This document shows, in pieces, positions 10,501 to 18,318 of a stretch of 64,000 nt of DNA (position 1 is its first letter; each line of letters begins with the position of its first letter). Below the pieces are notes generated by a model, which saw only the letters and a program-made list of their open reading frames with translations, was not told the DNA's origin and ran no database searches. The stretch is from Robinsoniella peoriensis (lineage in GTDB: Bacteria > Bacillota > Clostridia > Lachnospirales > Lachnospiraceae), in the NCBI RefSeq assembly GCF_042680125.1, contig NZ_JBHTNY010000004.1. One strand, given 5' to 3'. A program made the translations under genes and the position numbers.

Positions 10501-11062
10501 AGCTGAAAGCGAAGAAGAAGATATCGATGACGATGATTATGATGAAGATTATGAAAATGATTATCAAGGTATGACTGGAGCTTACGAAGAATCTGGGTTT
10601 GGAGAAAGTTATGAGGATTCAGGAAAATCTGAGTATGAAACAAGATATGGGACTGAAGGAGAATCTGAGTATGAGGAAGACTATGAGCCTGCAGGTGATG
10701 GAACTGAATATGAGGAAGACTATGAGCCTGTAGGTGATGGAACTGAATATGAGGAAGACTATGAGCCTGTAGTTGATGAATCTGAGTATGAGGAAAACTA
10801 TGAGCCAGCGGGTGATGGAACTGAATATGAGGAAGACTATGAGCCTGCAGGTGATGAATCTGAGTATGAGGAAAACTATGAGCCTGTGGGTGATGAATCT
10901 GAATATGGGAAGACTATGAGCCTGAAGGTGATGAATCTGAGTATGAGGAAAACTATGAGCCAGCGGGTGATGAATCTGAATATGAAGAAAGCAATGAGTC
11001 TGCAGGGAAACCGGAATATAAAGAAAGTAAATAAGTCTTCATTAGCATCTGGCTATGAATAA
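7577..11062 (+). CDS. GtrA-YfhO fusion membrane protein with acidic repeat tail
   Basis: Residues about 8-135 match the GtrA/GtcA family, a four-helix protein that helps flip undecaprenyl-phosphate sugars. From about 150 to 965 the protein is YfhO-like: a multi-pass GT-C-type protein with the motif DSLHQYLPFF near residue 190 and an extracytoplasmic beta-rich region. In Bacillus, GtcA and YfhO act in one pathway adding sugar to lipoteichoic acid, so the fusion plausibly does both steps; this is inference. After the last helix (about 955) comes an acidic tail, including copies of a 13-residue unit of the type ESEYEEDYEPAGD. The tail changes to a basic, Met-rich sequence after a one-base loss near 10908; restoring the base moves the stop to 11032-11034. 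No CsbB-like glycosyltransferase is nearby. Confidence 0.85.
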   Translation: MNWIKKLFKNQAVRYIFFGGCTTLVNLVSYTLMRTVLGIDITIAGFISILLSIAFAYVVNKIFVFESKTNTVWEVIKECAQFVGMRLLTMYIEVFGVLLLSCVWGMNDLIAKLVIQVVVLVLNYVFSKAFVFKEKKDISELTEKELKIRRTKKWCVIASAGIPAIVMLIAYIANGVFPFGDHGVLIIDSLHQYLPFFTDFHDKLAASESLLYSFGGGLGYNFWATYAYYLASPLNFLIVLFPARNMMDVMAYLIIIKIALCGGCFGYYLTTRNKGKNFTPVVFAVMYALSSFMIGYYFNLMWLDSIALLPIVMLGIERIVKGESGRTFGLSLFLGLYCNYYIGFMLCLFSCLYFLVQWIAAKRFTIKAFFKSGINFAWYALLSGGMAALVLMPAYKALGITESMDDNGFPDKIKFFTSTIDQLTSHFAFVEPINIADDQAGVNAYCGVIILILVVLYLLDKKVSLRERISKILLCALLVLSFNFNMLNFIWHGFHTQNGLPNRFSFIYICLILIMGYEAFTHVKNMHAVKIIISCLVPIGFVVYCMITKAGERDMYVYLVTLGLLVIYSILLLLYRFMKLRAVVVQNVILGVMLAEMITMGIYGVCSNGTVGRSTYLDEQSAYKKLMAEQGDKDFYRSEIDSQRMRNETMFMGGNGVVLFSSTMPAATVNMCKGIGMEARTNKNGYNGMTKLFNDVFGVRYLVSKADSDTLYNMNRVGYEEPLALYKNENALSLGFMVDSAIKDWQIEGLVPMEIQDQFAGLATGSDPMYTLREEYDIEEGPTYIIRLYPGEQTYLEMTSNVEKLVIKTPQYEKTINGYNTNLFDLGRVTEDGKANVTITYKEGNENPVGVRVYTCKDEDYAKMYEKLSANQMNVTTAEDGKIRGNIDVKTAGTLLTSIPYDTGWKVMVDGKEIETYAVGTALMGFDLNEGAHEITMDFTPEGLWSGSFISIASIVLFMVTIMLEGRSRRKKGIIAESEEEDIDDDDYDEDYENDYQGMTGAYEESGFGESYEDSGKSEYETRYGTEGESEYEEDYEPAGDGTEYEEDYEPVGDGTEYEEDYEPVVDESEYEENYEPAGDGTEYEEDYEPAGDESEYEENYEPVGDESEYGKTMSLKVMNLSMRKTMSQRVMNLNMKKAMSLQGNRNIKKVNKSSLASGYE
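10661..11010 (+). repeat. 39-bp tandem repeat, nine units, in the 3' end of the gtrA-yfhO fusion
   Basis: Nine consecutive units, eight of 39 bp and one (unit 7, 10895-10932) of 38 bp. Units differ by a few substitutions, in part alternating between GAATCTGAG- and GGAACTGAA-type starts. Unit 7 reads TATGGGAAGAC where the others read TATGAGGAAGAC or close variants, so one A is missing. Six units are read as acidic 13-residue repeats; the last units are read out of frame. Confidence 0.92.
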
Positions 11063-11122
11063 GGTAATGCGTTTATAGGAGAACCTGAGCAAAAACGAAG
11101 TAAGTATAAGAGTAAAAATAAT

Positions 11123-11166
11123 ATGGTTCAAATATACAGCAGATACTGCATGTGTATTTGAACCAT
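11123..11166. repeat. Hairpin downstream of the gtrA-yfhO fusion
   Basis: Arms 11123-11138 and 11151-11166 pair at 15 of 16 positions with one wobble, around a 12-base loop. The sequence that follows is AT-rich but has no clean U-tract. It may be a weak terminator or an mRNA 3'-end stem. Confidence 0.55.
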
Positions 11167-11256
11167 AAATTTATTGAAAATGAACAAATAAAAGCTAATC
11201 AGGTAAATTAGTTAAGTAGTGTCACATACATCGGAGAAAAGAGGGTTAAAAACGTT

Positions 11257-12423
11257 ATGAATATTACATTTTCCAATAAGTCAAATATGTTTCAAGCGGG
11301 AATATTTGCCGTGCTCAATGAAAAAAAGGAAGAGTTAATCAGGCAGGGAAAGAAAATATATAATCTTTCGGTAGGTACACCGGACTTTAAAACCGCTCCA
11401 CACATCATAGAAGCCGTATCTGAGGCTGCAAAAGACCCGGACAACTACAAATATGCCCTGGTAGATATTCCGCAGCTTATACAGGCTGTACAGGACTTCT
11501 ACCAAAAAAGATTCCAGGTTGCGCTGGAAGCGGATGAAATTATGTCCATGAATGGATCCCAGGAAGGAATGGCACATTTTGCATGGACATTGTGCAACCC
11601 CCAGGATGTGGTGCTGGTTCCGAATCCTGGATATCCTATATTCAATATTGGTCCATCCCTATGCGATGCAAAGACAATACAGTATCCATTATACAAAGAA
11701 AATAATTTTTTACCCCGGCTGGATGAAATTCCGGAAGAAACAGCAAAAGCCGCAAAATTTATGGTAGTAAATTATCCGGCAAATCCGGTCTGCGCAGTTG
11801 CTCCTGACAGTTTTTATGAAGAGCTGATCGCATTTGCCAGAAAGTATGAAATTGTAATCTTACATGACAATGCCTATTCCGATATCATTTATGGCGGAAG
11901 AAAAGGAGGTTCCTTTTTGCAGTTTGAAGGGGCAAAAGAAGTAGGTGTTGAATTTTATTCCCTATCTAAATCATTTAACTACACCGGTGCCAGAATGTCC
12001 TTTGCCATTGGAAATAAAAAAATTATCGAGAAATTCCGGGCGGTCAGAACCCAGATCGATTACGGTGTATTTCTGCCTGTTCAGTATGGGGCAGCGGCAG
12101 CACTGAATGGACCGTTTTATATGGTAGAAGAGCAGTGCCGGGAATATGAAAAAAGAAATCAGGCGCTTTGCGGCGGACTTCGCAGCATCGGCTGGAATGT
12201 GCCAGACAGTGAGGGCACAATGTTTGTATGGGCGCCATTGCCGGATGGTTATACAGATTCGAATGAATTTGTAATGGAACTGATGGAAAAATCCGGCGTC
12301 ATCTGTGTACCGGGCAGCAGCTTTGGAACTTTGGGTGAAGGATATGTGAGATTTGCCCTGGTGGAGAATGTGGAGCGGATAGAGGAGATTGTGGAGAGTA
12401 TTCGGGCCAGTGGGATCTTATAA
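11257..12423 (+). CDS. PLP-dependent class I/II aminotransferase
   Basis: A 388-residue fold-type I aminotransferase. The Schiff-base lysine is K238 in SLSKSFNYTGARM. NYPANPVCA (about 171-179) is the usual substrate/PLP-contact loop, and HDNAYSD (about 203-209) carries the PLP-contacting Asp and Tyr. Overall it resembles the LL-diaminopimelate/alanine/aspartate aminotransferase group (DapL-like and PatA-like). The exact substrate cannot be read from the sequence. It is a single gene: hairpins and at least 190 bases separate it from the genes on both sides, and a terminator follows at 12556. The start ATG is preceded by GAGGG. Confidence 0.88.
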   Translation: MNITFSNKSNMFQAGIFAVLNEKKEELIRQGKKIYNLSVGTPDFKTAPHIIEAVSEAAKDPDNYKYALVDIPQLIQAVQDFYQKRFQVALEADEIMSMNGSQEGMAHFAWTLCNPQDVVLVPNPGYPIFNIGPSLCDAKTIQYPLYKENNFLPRLDEIPEETAKAAKFMVVNYPANPVCAVAPDSFYEELIAFARKYEIVILHDNAYSDIIYGGRKGGSFLQFEGAKEVGVEFYSLSKSFNYTGARMSFAIGNKKIIEKFRAVRTQIDYGVFLPVQYGAAAALNGPFYMVEEQCREYEKRNQALCGGLRSIGWNVPDSEGTMFVWAPLPDGYTDSNEFVMELMEKSGVICVPGSSFGTLGEGYVRFALVENVERIEEIVESIRASGIL

Positions 12424-12555
12424 ATAGTCTGATAAATTTACTCCGTATTACTTAGTGTTTATAGATTGCATTTATTGTATCAAGGAGAACATTTAAAAGT
12501 ACTTAATGATAGAATATATTTCTGTAAAATTCACATAGTAAGAGAAATCCATCAA

Positions 12556-12590
12556 AAAGAGGGCTTGAAATAAAGCCCTCTTTATTGTAT
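12556..12590 (+). terminator. Rho-independent terminator after aminotransferase
   Basis: An 11-bp perfect stem AAAGAGGGCTT (12556-12566) pairs with AAGCCCTCTTT (12573-12583), followed by TATTGTATTAT. The rest of the 310-base gap to murB holds no gene. It contains GGTACAACGATACCG-type short inverted repeats and AT-rich sequence before the murB start. Confidence 0.8.
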
Positions 12591-12733
12591 TATAGGGAGT
12601 AAAGTACAGGCCAAATAAAATGACTTTTATAAATCGGTACAACGATACCGGGCAGCCGGTCAAATTGCTGGTCTATTTTTCCGGTTTAAGGGTATATATG
12701 GTACTGGATATAAAAACAGATTAGGGGTAAAAA

Positions 12734-13645
12734 GTGAATCAGGATTTGTATAATCAGTTGTGTGAGATTGTCGGAAGTGACAATGTACATGTAGATGAAG
12801 AAATGAAGAAACATACCACTTTCCGAATTGGAGGTCCGGCAGATTTTTATGTATTGCCTCATTCCAAAGATGAAATTGGACGTGTGGTGCAGGTGTGTAA
12901 GAACACCGGAGAGCCGTTTTATGTTTTGGGAAACGGCAGTAATCTTTTGGTGGGTGACAAAGGTTATCGCGGAGTCATTATTCAAATTTTTAAGAATTAC
13001 AGTGATATTATAATAGAAGGAACGCAGATCACTGCAAAGTCCGGGGCTTTGTTGTCGAAAGTAGCTAAGAAAGCTTTAGATGCAGGACTTACCGGATTTG
13101 AATTTGCATCAGGGATTCCTGGGACAATCGGTGGTGCGGTAGTTATGAACGCAGGTGCCTATGGCGGAGAAATGAAAGATGTAATTCTTTCTGCCACGGT
13201 CATGACACAGGAAGGCAGCATTCAAAAGCTGTCAAATCAGGAACTTCAGTTAGGGTATCGAACCAGTCTGGTAGCCAGACAGAATGATATTGTATTGGAA
13301 GTAAGTCTTGAATTAAAAAAAGGTGATCCGGACCAGATCCGAAGCCTTATGGAAGAATTGAAAAATAAAAGAGTTACAAAACAGCCTCTGGAGTACCCCA
13401 GCGCCGGCAGTACGTTTAAACGGCCGGAAGGGTATTTTGCCGGAAAGCTGATTATGGATGCAGGACTGAGAGGATTCTCCGTTGGAGATGCTCAGGTTTC
13501 AGAAAAGCATTGTGGATTTGTGATTAATAAAGGGAATGCTTCTGCCAGAGACATTGTGGCACTGATGGATGAAGTTACCGGACGTGTGAAAGAACAGTTC
13601 GGTGTGACATTAGAGCCGGAAGTGAAAAGATTAGGAGAATTCTAA
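12734..13645 (+). CDS. murB: UDP-N-acetylenolpyruvoylglucosamine reductase MurB
   Basis: MurB reduces UDP-GlcNAc-enolpyruvate to UDP-MurNAc with NADPH and FAD in the cytoplasmic branch of peptidoglycan synthesis. The 303-residue protein has the FAD-binding signature (RIGGPADFYVLP near residue 33; GNGSNLLVGDKGYRGVII near 71) and the C-terminal MurB domain with YPSAGSTFKRP, where the Ser acts as proton donor. GTG at 12734 follows a TAGGGGT ribosome site. It is the first gene of murB-rapZ-whiA-crh, with two bases separating it from rapZ. Confidence 0.97.
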   Translation: MNQDLYNQLCEIVGSDNVHVDEEMKKHTTFRIGGPADFYVLPHSKDEIGRVVQVCKNTGEPFYVLGNGSNLLVGDKGYRGVIIQIFKNYSDIIIEGTQITAKSGALLSKVAKKALDAGLTGFEFASGIPGTIGGAVVMNAGAYGGEMKDVILSATVMTQEGSIQKLSNQELQLGYRTSLVARQNDIVLEVSLELKKGDPDQIRSLMEELKNKRVTKQPLEYPSAGSTFKRPEGYFAGKLIMDAGLRGFSVGDAQVSEKHCGFVINKGNASARDIVALMDEVTGRVKEQFGVTLEPEVKRLGEF

Positions 13646-13647
13646 GG

Positions 13648-14505
13648 ATGAGATTCGTAATTGTTACGGGAATGTCCGGAGCAGGTAAAAGTACGGCGCT
13701 TAAGATGCTGGAGGATGTTGGTTATTTTTGTGTAGATAATCTGCCGATACAGCTCCTGCGTAAGTTTGCAGAACTGGCCTGTACACCGGGAAACGAGATA
13801 AATAAAGTGGCAATGGGCGTAGATGTGCGAAACGGCAGGGCATTAAAGGAACTGGAACATGTTTTGGAGTCAATGGTAATAGAAGGATTCCATTATGAGA
13901 TCCTCTTTCTGGATGCGGCAGATGCAGTTCTTGTGAAACGTTACAAGGAAACCAGAAGAGCCCATCCACTTGCAAAAAACGGCAGAATTGATAAGGGAAT
14001 TGCCGCAGAGCGGGAACAGCTGGTTTTCTTAAAACAGCATGCGGATTATATTCTGGATACCAGTCAGCTGCTGACCAGGGAGCTGAAGCTGGAACTGGAT
14101 AAGATATTTGTGCAAAACCAGGAATTTAAAAATATCATGATTACTATTTTATCCTTCGGCTTTAAATATGGGATACCAAGTGATTCAGATCTGGTATTTG
14201 ATGTACGCTTTCTGCCAAATCCTTTCTATATTGAAGAGTTAAAGCACAAGACCGGAAATGACAGGGAAGTACAGGACTATGTTATGGGATATGACATAGC
14301 ACATGAATTTTTGAATAAACTGACCGATATGGTAGAATTTCTCATACCGAATTACATTATAGAAGGAAAAAACCAGTTGGTTATCAGCATTGGCTGTACG
14401 GGAGGGAAACACCGTTCAGTAACATTGGCAAACAGGCTGTTCGAAACCCTTGGTCCCAAGGATGAATACGGACTGAAAATAGAACACAGGGATATTAATA
14501 GATAA
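13648..14505 (+). CDS. rapZ: RapZ/YvcJ-family P-loop nucleotide-binding protein
   Basis: A 285-residue member of the RapZ/YvcJ family. Walker A is GMSGAGKST (residues 8-16). The C-terminal domain carries FDVRFLPNPF and SIGCTGGKHRSVTLANRL, typical of the family. In Gram-negatives RapZ binds a small RNA; in Bacillus YvcJ is a GTPase linked to competence. The role here is not fixed by sequence. Position between murB and whiA is the conserved Firmicute order, but the yvcK gene often found between rapZ and whiA is absent. Confidence 0.95.
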   Translation: MRFVIVTGMSGAGKSTALKMLEDVGYFCVDNLPIQLLRKFAELACTPGNEINKVAMGVDVRNGRALKELEHVLESMVIEGFHYEILFLDAADAVLVKRYKETRRAHPLAKNGRIDKGIAAEREQLVFLKQHADYILDTSQLLTRELKLELDKIFVQNQEFKNIMITILSFGFKYGIPSDSDLVFDVRFLPNPFYIEELKHKTGNDREVQDYVMGYDIAHEFLNKLTDMVEFLIPNYIIEGKNQLVISIGCTGGKHRSVTLANRLFETLGPKDEYGLKIEHRDINR

Positions 14506-14516
14506 GAGGGTGTGTT

Positions 14517-15485
14517 ATGTCTTTTTCAAGCGATGTCAAAGAAGAATTATCAAGACAGTCCAGCAGCGCGAGACATTGCCAAATTGCAGAAATTACCGCA
14601 ATCATAAGTATGTGCGGTGGTATATCCATCTCCAGCAAAGACAAATACAGTGTAAGAATCCAGACAGAAAATATCGCAGTCGCAAGAAAGTACTTTACTT
14701 TATTGAGAAAAACCTTTAATATAGAGACGGAGGTTTCTATCAGACAGAATGTGTCTGTAAGAAAAAGCCGCGTGTATATGGTTTTGGTAAAACGACACGA
14801 AGATTCACTTATGATTTTGAAGGCTGCCAAGCTCCTGAATAAGGATATGGAAGTAGAAGAAAATCTTTCCATAGTGAATAATATGGTGATTCAGAACACA
14901 TGCTGTAAAAGGGCATTTATCAGAGGCGCTTTTCTGGCAGCAGGTTCGATCAGTGATCCGCAGAAGTTTTATCATTTTGAAATTGTCTGCACGACCATAC
15001 ATAAGGCAGAACAGCTGCAGGCGATTATAAATAGTTTCGATCTGGATGCCAAAATCGTAGCCAGAAAGAAATATTATGTTGTCTATATTAAAGAAGGCGC
15101 ACAAATAGTCGATATATTGAATATCATGGAGGCACATGTGGCACTTATGAATTTAGAGAATGTCCGGATTTTGAAGGACATGCGCAACGAGGTGAACCGA
15201 AAGGTTAATTGCGAGACGGCTAATATTCATAAAACAGTCAGCGCGGCAGTAAAACAAATAGAAGATATCAAGTATATTCAGTCAACGGCAGGATTTGAGA
15301 GTCTGTCCGAAGGATTGGCTGAAATGGCAGAACTACGGTTAGCCCAGCCGGATGCGACACTAAAGGAATTGGGAATGTTGTTAACACCTCAAGTTGGAAA
15401 ATCAGGAGTAAATCATAGATTGAGAAAATTAAGCAATTTAGCGGATGAGCTAAGAGAGAACAAGGAGGAGAAACATTATGATTAA
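14517..15485 (+). CDS. whiA: WhiA sporulation/division DNA-binding regulator
   Basis: A 322-residue WhiA protein: an N-terminal region related to LAGLIDADG homing endonucleases without the nuclease function, then a C-terminal helix-turn-helix (LKELGMLLTPQVGKSGVNHRL, about residues 282-302). WhiA affects cell division and chromosome segregation in Bacillus and sporulation in Streptomyces. ATG at 14517 is preceded by AAGAGGGTG. The last 8 bases overlap the start of the next gene, indicating coupled translation. Confidence 0.96.
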   Translation: MSFSSDVKEELSRQSSSARHCQIAEITAIISMCGGISISSKDKYSVRIQTENIAVARKYFTLLRKTFNIETEVSIRQNVSVRKSRVYMVLVKRHEDSLMILKAAKLLNKDMEVEENLSIVNNMVIQNTCCKRAFIRGAFLAAGSISDPQKFYHFEIVCTTIHKAEQLQAIINSFDLDAKIVARKKYYVVYIKEGAQIVDILNIMEAHVALMNLENVRILKDMRNEVNRKVNCETANIHKTVSAAVKQIEDIKYIQSTAGFESLSEGLAEMAELRLAQPDATLKELGMLLTPQVGKSGVNHRLRKLSNLADELRENKEEKHYD

Positions 15486-15732
15486 AAAACCTATCACAAT
15501 TCAGATTCCAAGTGGATTGGAAGCAAGACCGGTAGCACTTTTGGTGCAGGTGGCAAGCCAGTATGAGAGCGATATCCATGTAGAATGTGGTGACAAGAAA
15601 GTGAATGCTAAGAGTATAATGGGTATGATGACTTTGGGCCTGGTAGCAGGTGAAAATGTTAATGTCATTGTAGAAGGCAGCGATGAGCAGGAAGCTATGA
15701 ACAATATTGAAAAATATTTAAGCAGCAAATAA
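15478..15732 (+). CDS. crh: Crh-like HPr paralogue lacking the His15 phosphorylation site
   Basis: An 84-residue HPr-fold protein. The catalytic histidine of HPr (position 15 in GLHxRP) is replaced by glutamate: the sequence reads GLEARPV with E15. The regulatory Ser46 is kept in NAKSIMG. In Bacillus, Crh similarly lacks His15 (it has Gln) and works only as a Ser46-P co-repressor with CcpA, so this copy is unlikely to carry PTS phosphate. The canonical HPr is encoded at 53206-53469 and keeps H15. The start overlaps whiA and uses AAGGAGG upstream. Confidence 0.92.
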   Translation: MIKKPITIQIPSGLEARPVALLVQVASQYESDIHVECGDKKVNAKSIMGMMTLGLVAGENVNVIVEGSDEQEAMNNIEKYLSSK

Positions 15733-15755
15733 TAATTATAAAAGCAACAAGAAAT

Positions 15756-15850
15756 AAGGGGAGTCGGGAGAACCCGGCTGAGAGTAAACTACACCAATGT
15801 TTAGACCCATAACCTGATCTGGATCATACCAGCGTAGGGAAATATACCAA
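15756..15850 (+). ncRNA. TPP riboswitch (THI element)
   Basis: The conserved TPP-sensing core is present: GGGGAGTC at about 15758, GGCTGAGAGTAAA at about 15776, then GACCCATAACCTGATCTGGAT (15804-15824) and ATACCAGCGTAGGGAA (15826-15841). It stands directly upstream of the thiamine-related transport genes. The terminator at 15894-15924 is probably the expression platform, so high thiamine pyrophosphate should shut the operon off. Confidence 0.96.
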
Positions 15851-15893
15851 TGGAGCAGTTTTCGGAACTTTAGATAAATTGCAGCTGATTGAT

Positions 15894-15926
15894 AAAACCC
15901 TATCGAGTAGATAGGGTTTTTGTTTT
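15894..15926 (+). terminator. Riboswitch-controlled terminator
   Basis: AAAACCCTATC (15894-15904) pairs perfectly with GATAGGGTTTT (15910-15920) around a 5-base loop and is followed by TGTTTT. It lies between the TPP aptamer and the first gene, the expected place for a transcriptional off-switch. Confidence 0.88.
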
Positions 15927-15963
15927 ATATAAAATAATAATATAAGAAATGGAGAAATGAAAG

Positions 15964-16260
15964 ATGAATGCAAGTGTAGCGATCCAAACTTTACCGAAAG
16001 CAAAAAATGATGAGGAATTAATCCGTATTGTAGATGAAGTTATTGCGTATATTAAAAGCACGGGTTTAAATTATTATGTAGGACCTTTTGAGACTGCAAT
16101 CGAAGGTGATTATGATGAGTTAATGGATATTATCAAAGAATGCCAGCACATTGCAATACGCGCAGGTGCACCGTCTGTTGCGGCATATATTAAAGTTTCC
16201 TATAAGCCGGAAGGAGATGTACTTACGATTGAAAAGAAAGTTACAAAGCATCACCAGTAA
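15964..16260 (+). CDS. Thiamine-binding protein, MTH1187/YqgV family
   Basis: A 98-residue protein of the Thiamine_BP (MTH1187/YqgV, DUF77) family, small ferredoxin-like proteins that bind thiamine or its pyrimidine moiety. Features include ASVAIQTLPKA at the N-terminus, YYVGPFETAIEGDYDELM in the middle and RAGAPSVAAYIKVSYKP at the C-terminus. It is the first gene after the TPP riboswitch and overlaps the permease gene, so it probably works in HMP or thiamine salvage with the importer. The ribosome site GGAG is upstream of ATG 15964. Confidence 0.88.
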   Translation: MNASVAIQTLPKAKNDEELIRIVDEVIAYIKSTGLNYYVGPFETAIEGDYDELMDIIKECQHIAIRAGAPSVAAYIKVSYKPEGDVLTIEKKVTKHHQ

Positions 16261-16993
16261 GCTTTATTGTATCAGTGCGATCCTGGCTTTGCTTGTTTTA
16301 TGGCAGGCGGCATCATCATTTGAACTGGTGCCTTCTTTTATGCTGCCGTCGCCGGTGGCTGTCATCAAAGCATTTGTAAGTGATTTCAACTTATTGATGA
16401 TGCATTTGGGGACAACGCTGATTGAGGCTTTTCTGGGTCTGGGAATCGGCATATTGACCGGATTTCTGGCTGCGGTGTTGATGGATCGTTTTGAAGGGGT
16501 GTATAAGGCATTTTATCCGATCATGGTGATTACCCAGACGATCCCTACAATTGCCATTGCACCGCTTTTAGTATTGTGGATGGGATATGATGTTGCGCCG
16601 AAAGTTACATTGATTGTAATCGTAACTTTTTTCCCGATTGCAGTGGGACTTTTAGAAGGTTTCCGGGCGGCGGATAAAGATACCATGAATCTTATGAGAT
16701 CCATGGGGGCAAGCCAGGGACAGATTTTTCGCTATGTGAAACTTCCCGGTGCGTTGGGCAATTTTTTTACAAGTCTTAAAATTTCAGTCTCTTATTCTGT
16801 AGTGGGAGCAGTGATTGCGGAATGGCTGGGTGGATTTCAGGGGCTTGGAGTATACATGACCCGGGTGCGGAGTGCTTATTCTTTTGATAAAATGTTTGCA
16901 GTAATTTTTCTGATATCAGCAATTAGTCTGGTTCTGATGTGGCTGGTAACAATACTGCGCAAGAAGTTGATGCCTTGGGATCATTTAGAATAA
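16217..16993 (+). CDS. ThiX-type ABC transporter permease
   Basis: A membrane permease of the SsuC/TauC/ThiX type (BPD_transp_1), about 258 residues, with about six helices and the EAA-like loop FRAADKDTMNLMRSMGAS. Neighbours are a NMT1/THI5-type binding protein and an ATPase, giving an importer for a thiamine pyrimidine precursor. The true start is uncertain. The frame opens at 16151, inside the upstream gene; ATG 16217 abuts the AAGGAG at 16211-16216, and TTG 16229 has better spacing to it. Any of these overlaps the thiamine-binding gene, so the two are translationally coupled. Confidence 0.88.
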   Translation: MYLRLKRKLQSITSKLYCISAILALLVLWQAASSFELVPSFMLPSPVAVIKAFVSDFNLLMMHLGTTLIEAFLGLGIGILTGFLAAVLMDRFEGVYKAFYPIMVITQTIPTIAIAPLLVLWMGYDVAPKVTLIVIVTFFPIAVGLLEGFRAADKDTMNLMRSMGASQGQIFRYVKLPGALGNFFTSLKISVSYSVVGAVIAEWLGGFQGLGVYMTRVRSAYSFDKMFAVIFLISAISLVLMWLVTILRKKLMPWDHLE

Positions 16994-17106
16994 TACATGA
17001 AAAAATGTGATTTATAAATAGTAAAAACATTTGCAAATATTTGCAACAGTGAATGTAATTCGATTAGTGAATATATTTGAAACAGAGAATTTAGAGGAGA
17101 ATACAA

Positions 17107-18222
17107 ATGAAAAAGAATTTATTGGCGGTTACGTTAAGCCTGACTATGGTTATGGCTCTGGCAGGCTGCGGAACCAGTGCGTCAAAAGGAGAAATAACCG
17201 GTGCATCCGGTGATACACAAGCTGTAGAGACAGAAAATCCTGCAGCACAAAAGGACAGTACGGCAGAAGACGGCGGAGAAGCGCAGTCAGAGAGCCAGGC
17301 AAAAACAGCAGGAGAAAAGACAAAGCTCACATTTGTACTGGACTGGACACCAAATACCAACCATACCGGACTCTATGTAGCTCAGGAAAAGGGATATTTT
17401 GAGGAAGCCGGTCTGGAAGTTGAGATTGTACAGCCTCCGGAAGATGGTGCTACGGCACTTGTTGCTTCCGGAAAAGCACAGTTTGGCGTGGATTTCCAGG
17501 ATTCGCTGGCTCCTGCATTTGCAAGGGAAGATCCGCTTCCGGTAACGGCAGTTGCAGCTGTGATCCAGCATAATACATCCGGAATTATTTCCAGAAAAGG
17601 GGAAGGCATGGACGCACCCAAAGGGATGGAAGACCATGTTTATGCTACCTGGGATCTACCGGTAGAAAAAGCGATGATTGCAAATGTAGTAGAACAGGAT
17701 GGCGGTGATTTCAGTAAAGTGAAACTGATTCCAAGCACAGTAACAGATGAAGTGACTGCTCTGAAATCAAAACAGGTGGATGCTATATGGGTATATTATG
17801 CGTGGGGTGGTATTGCTACAGAGGTAAATGACCTGCCAACAGATTATTTCGCATTTAAGGATATCAACCCGGTATTTGATTATTATACCCCTGTTATTGT
17901 AGCCAATAATGATTTTCTGAAAGATAATACGGATGCGGCAAAGGCATTTATGTCGGCTCTGGCAAAGGGATATGAGGATGCCATTAAGGACCCGGCTGGT
18001 GCGGCGGATATTCTCTGCAAGGCAGCACCGGAATTGGACAGCAAACTGGTTCAGGCGAGCCAGGAATATTTAAAGGACCAATATCAGTCGGATGCAAAGA
18101 GCTGGGGATATATCGATGCGGCAAGATGGGATGGGTTTTATGGCTGGCTTAATGAAAACAAGCTGGCAGATAAAGAAATTCCTGCAGGATACGGTTTTTC
18201 CAACGAGTATTTACCACAATAA
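17107..18222 (+). CDS. ThiY-type (NMT1/THI5-like) substrate-binding lipoprotein
   Basis: A 371-residue lipoprotein; the signal peptide ends in the lipobox ALAGC with Cys21. After a Ser/Thr/Glu-rich linker (about 22-70) comes the NMT1/THI5-like domain, with LDWTPNTNHTGLYVAQEKGY and the loop GKAQFGVDFQDSL. ThiY of Bacillus binds formylaminopyrimidine, a thiamine precursor, and this gene sits in a TPP-riboswitch operon, so that ligand is likely but not proven. The ribosome site GAGGAG precedes the ATG. Confidence 0.92.
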   Translation: MKKNLLAVTLSLTMVMALAGCGTSASKGEITGASGDTQAVETENPAAQKDSTAEDGGEAQSESQAKTAGEKTKLTFVLDWTPNTNHTGLYVAQEKGYFEEAGLEVEIVQPPEDGATALVASGKAQFGVDFQDSLAPAFAREDPLPVTAVAAVIQHNTSGIISRKGEGMDAPKGMEDHVYATWDLPVEKAMIANVVEQDGGDFSKVKLIPSTVTDEVTALKSKQVDAIWVYYAWGGIATEVNDLPTDYFAFKDINPVFDYYTPVIVANNDFLKDNTDAAKAFMSALAKGYEDAIKDPAGAADILCKAAPELDSKLVQASQEYLKDQYQSDAKSWGYIDAARWDGFYGWLNENKLADKEIPAGYGFSNEYLPQ

Positions 18223-18318
18223 GCAGCACGATTCAGGGGACAAGTGTGAAAGAAAATCGCTTACACACTGCTGATTAAGGAATAGCACAAGCCAGCTTGC
18301 ACGATCCAGGGGGACAAA

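Noticed and set aside
10661..11010. CRISPR-like array
   Set aside because: Units are contiguous and coding, without spacers; a tandem protein repeat. No CRISPR array was seen anywhere in the window.
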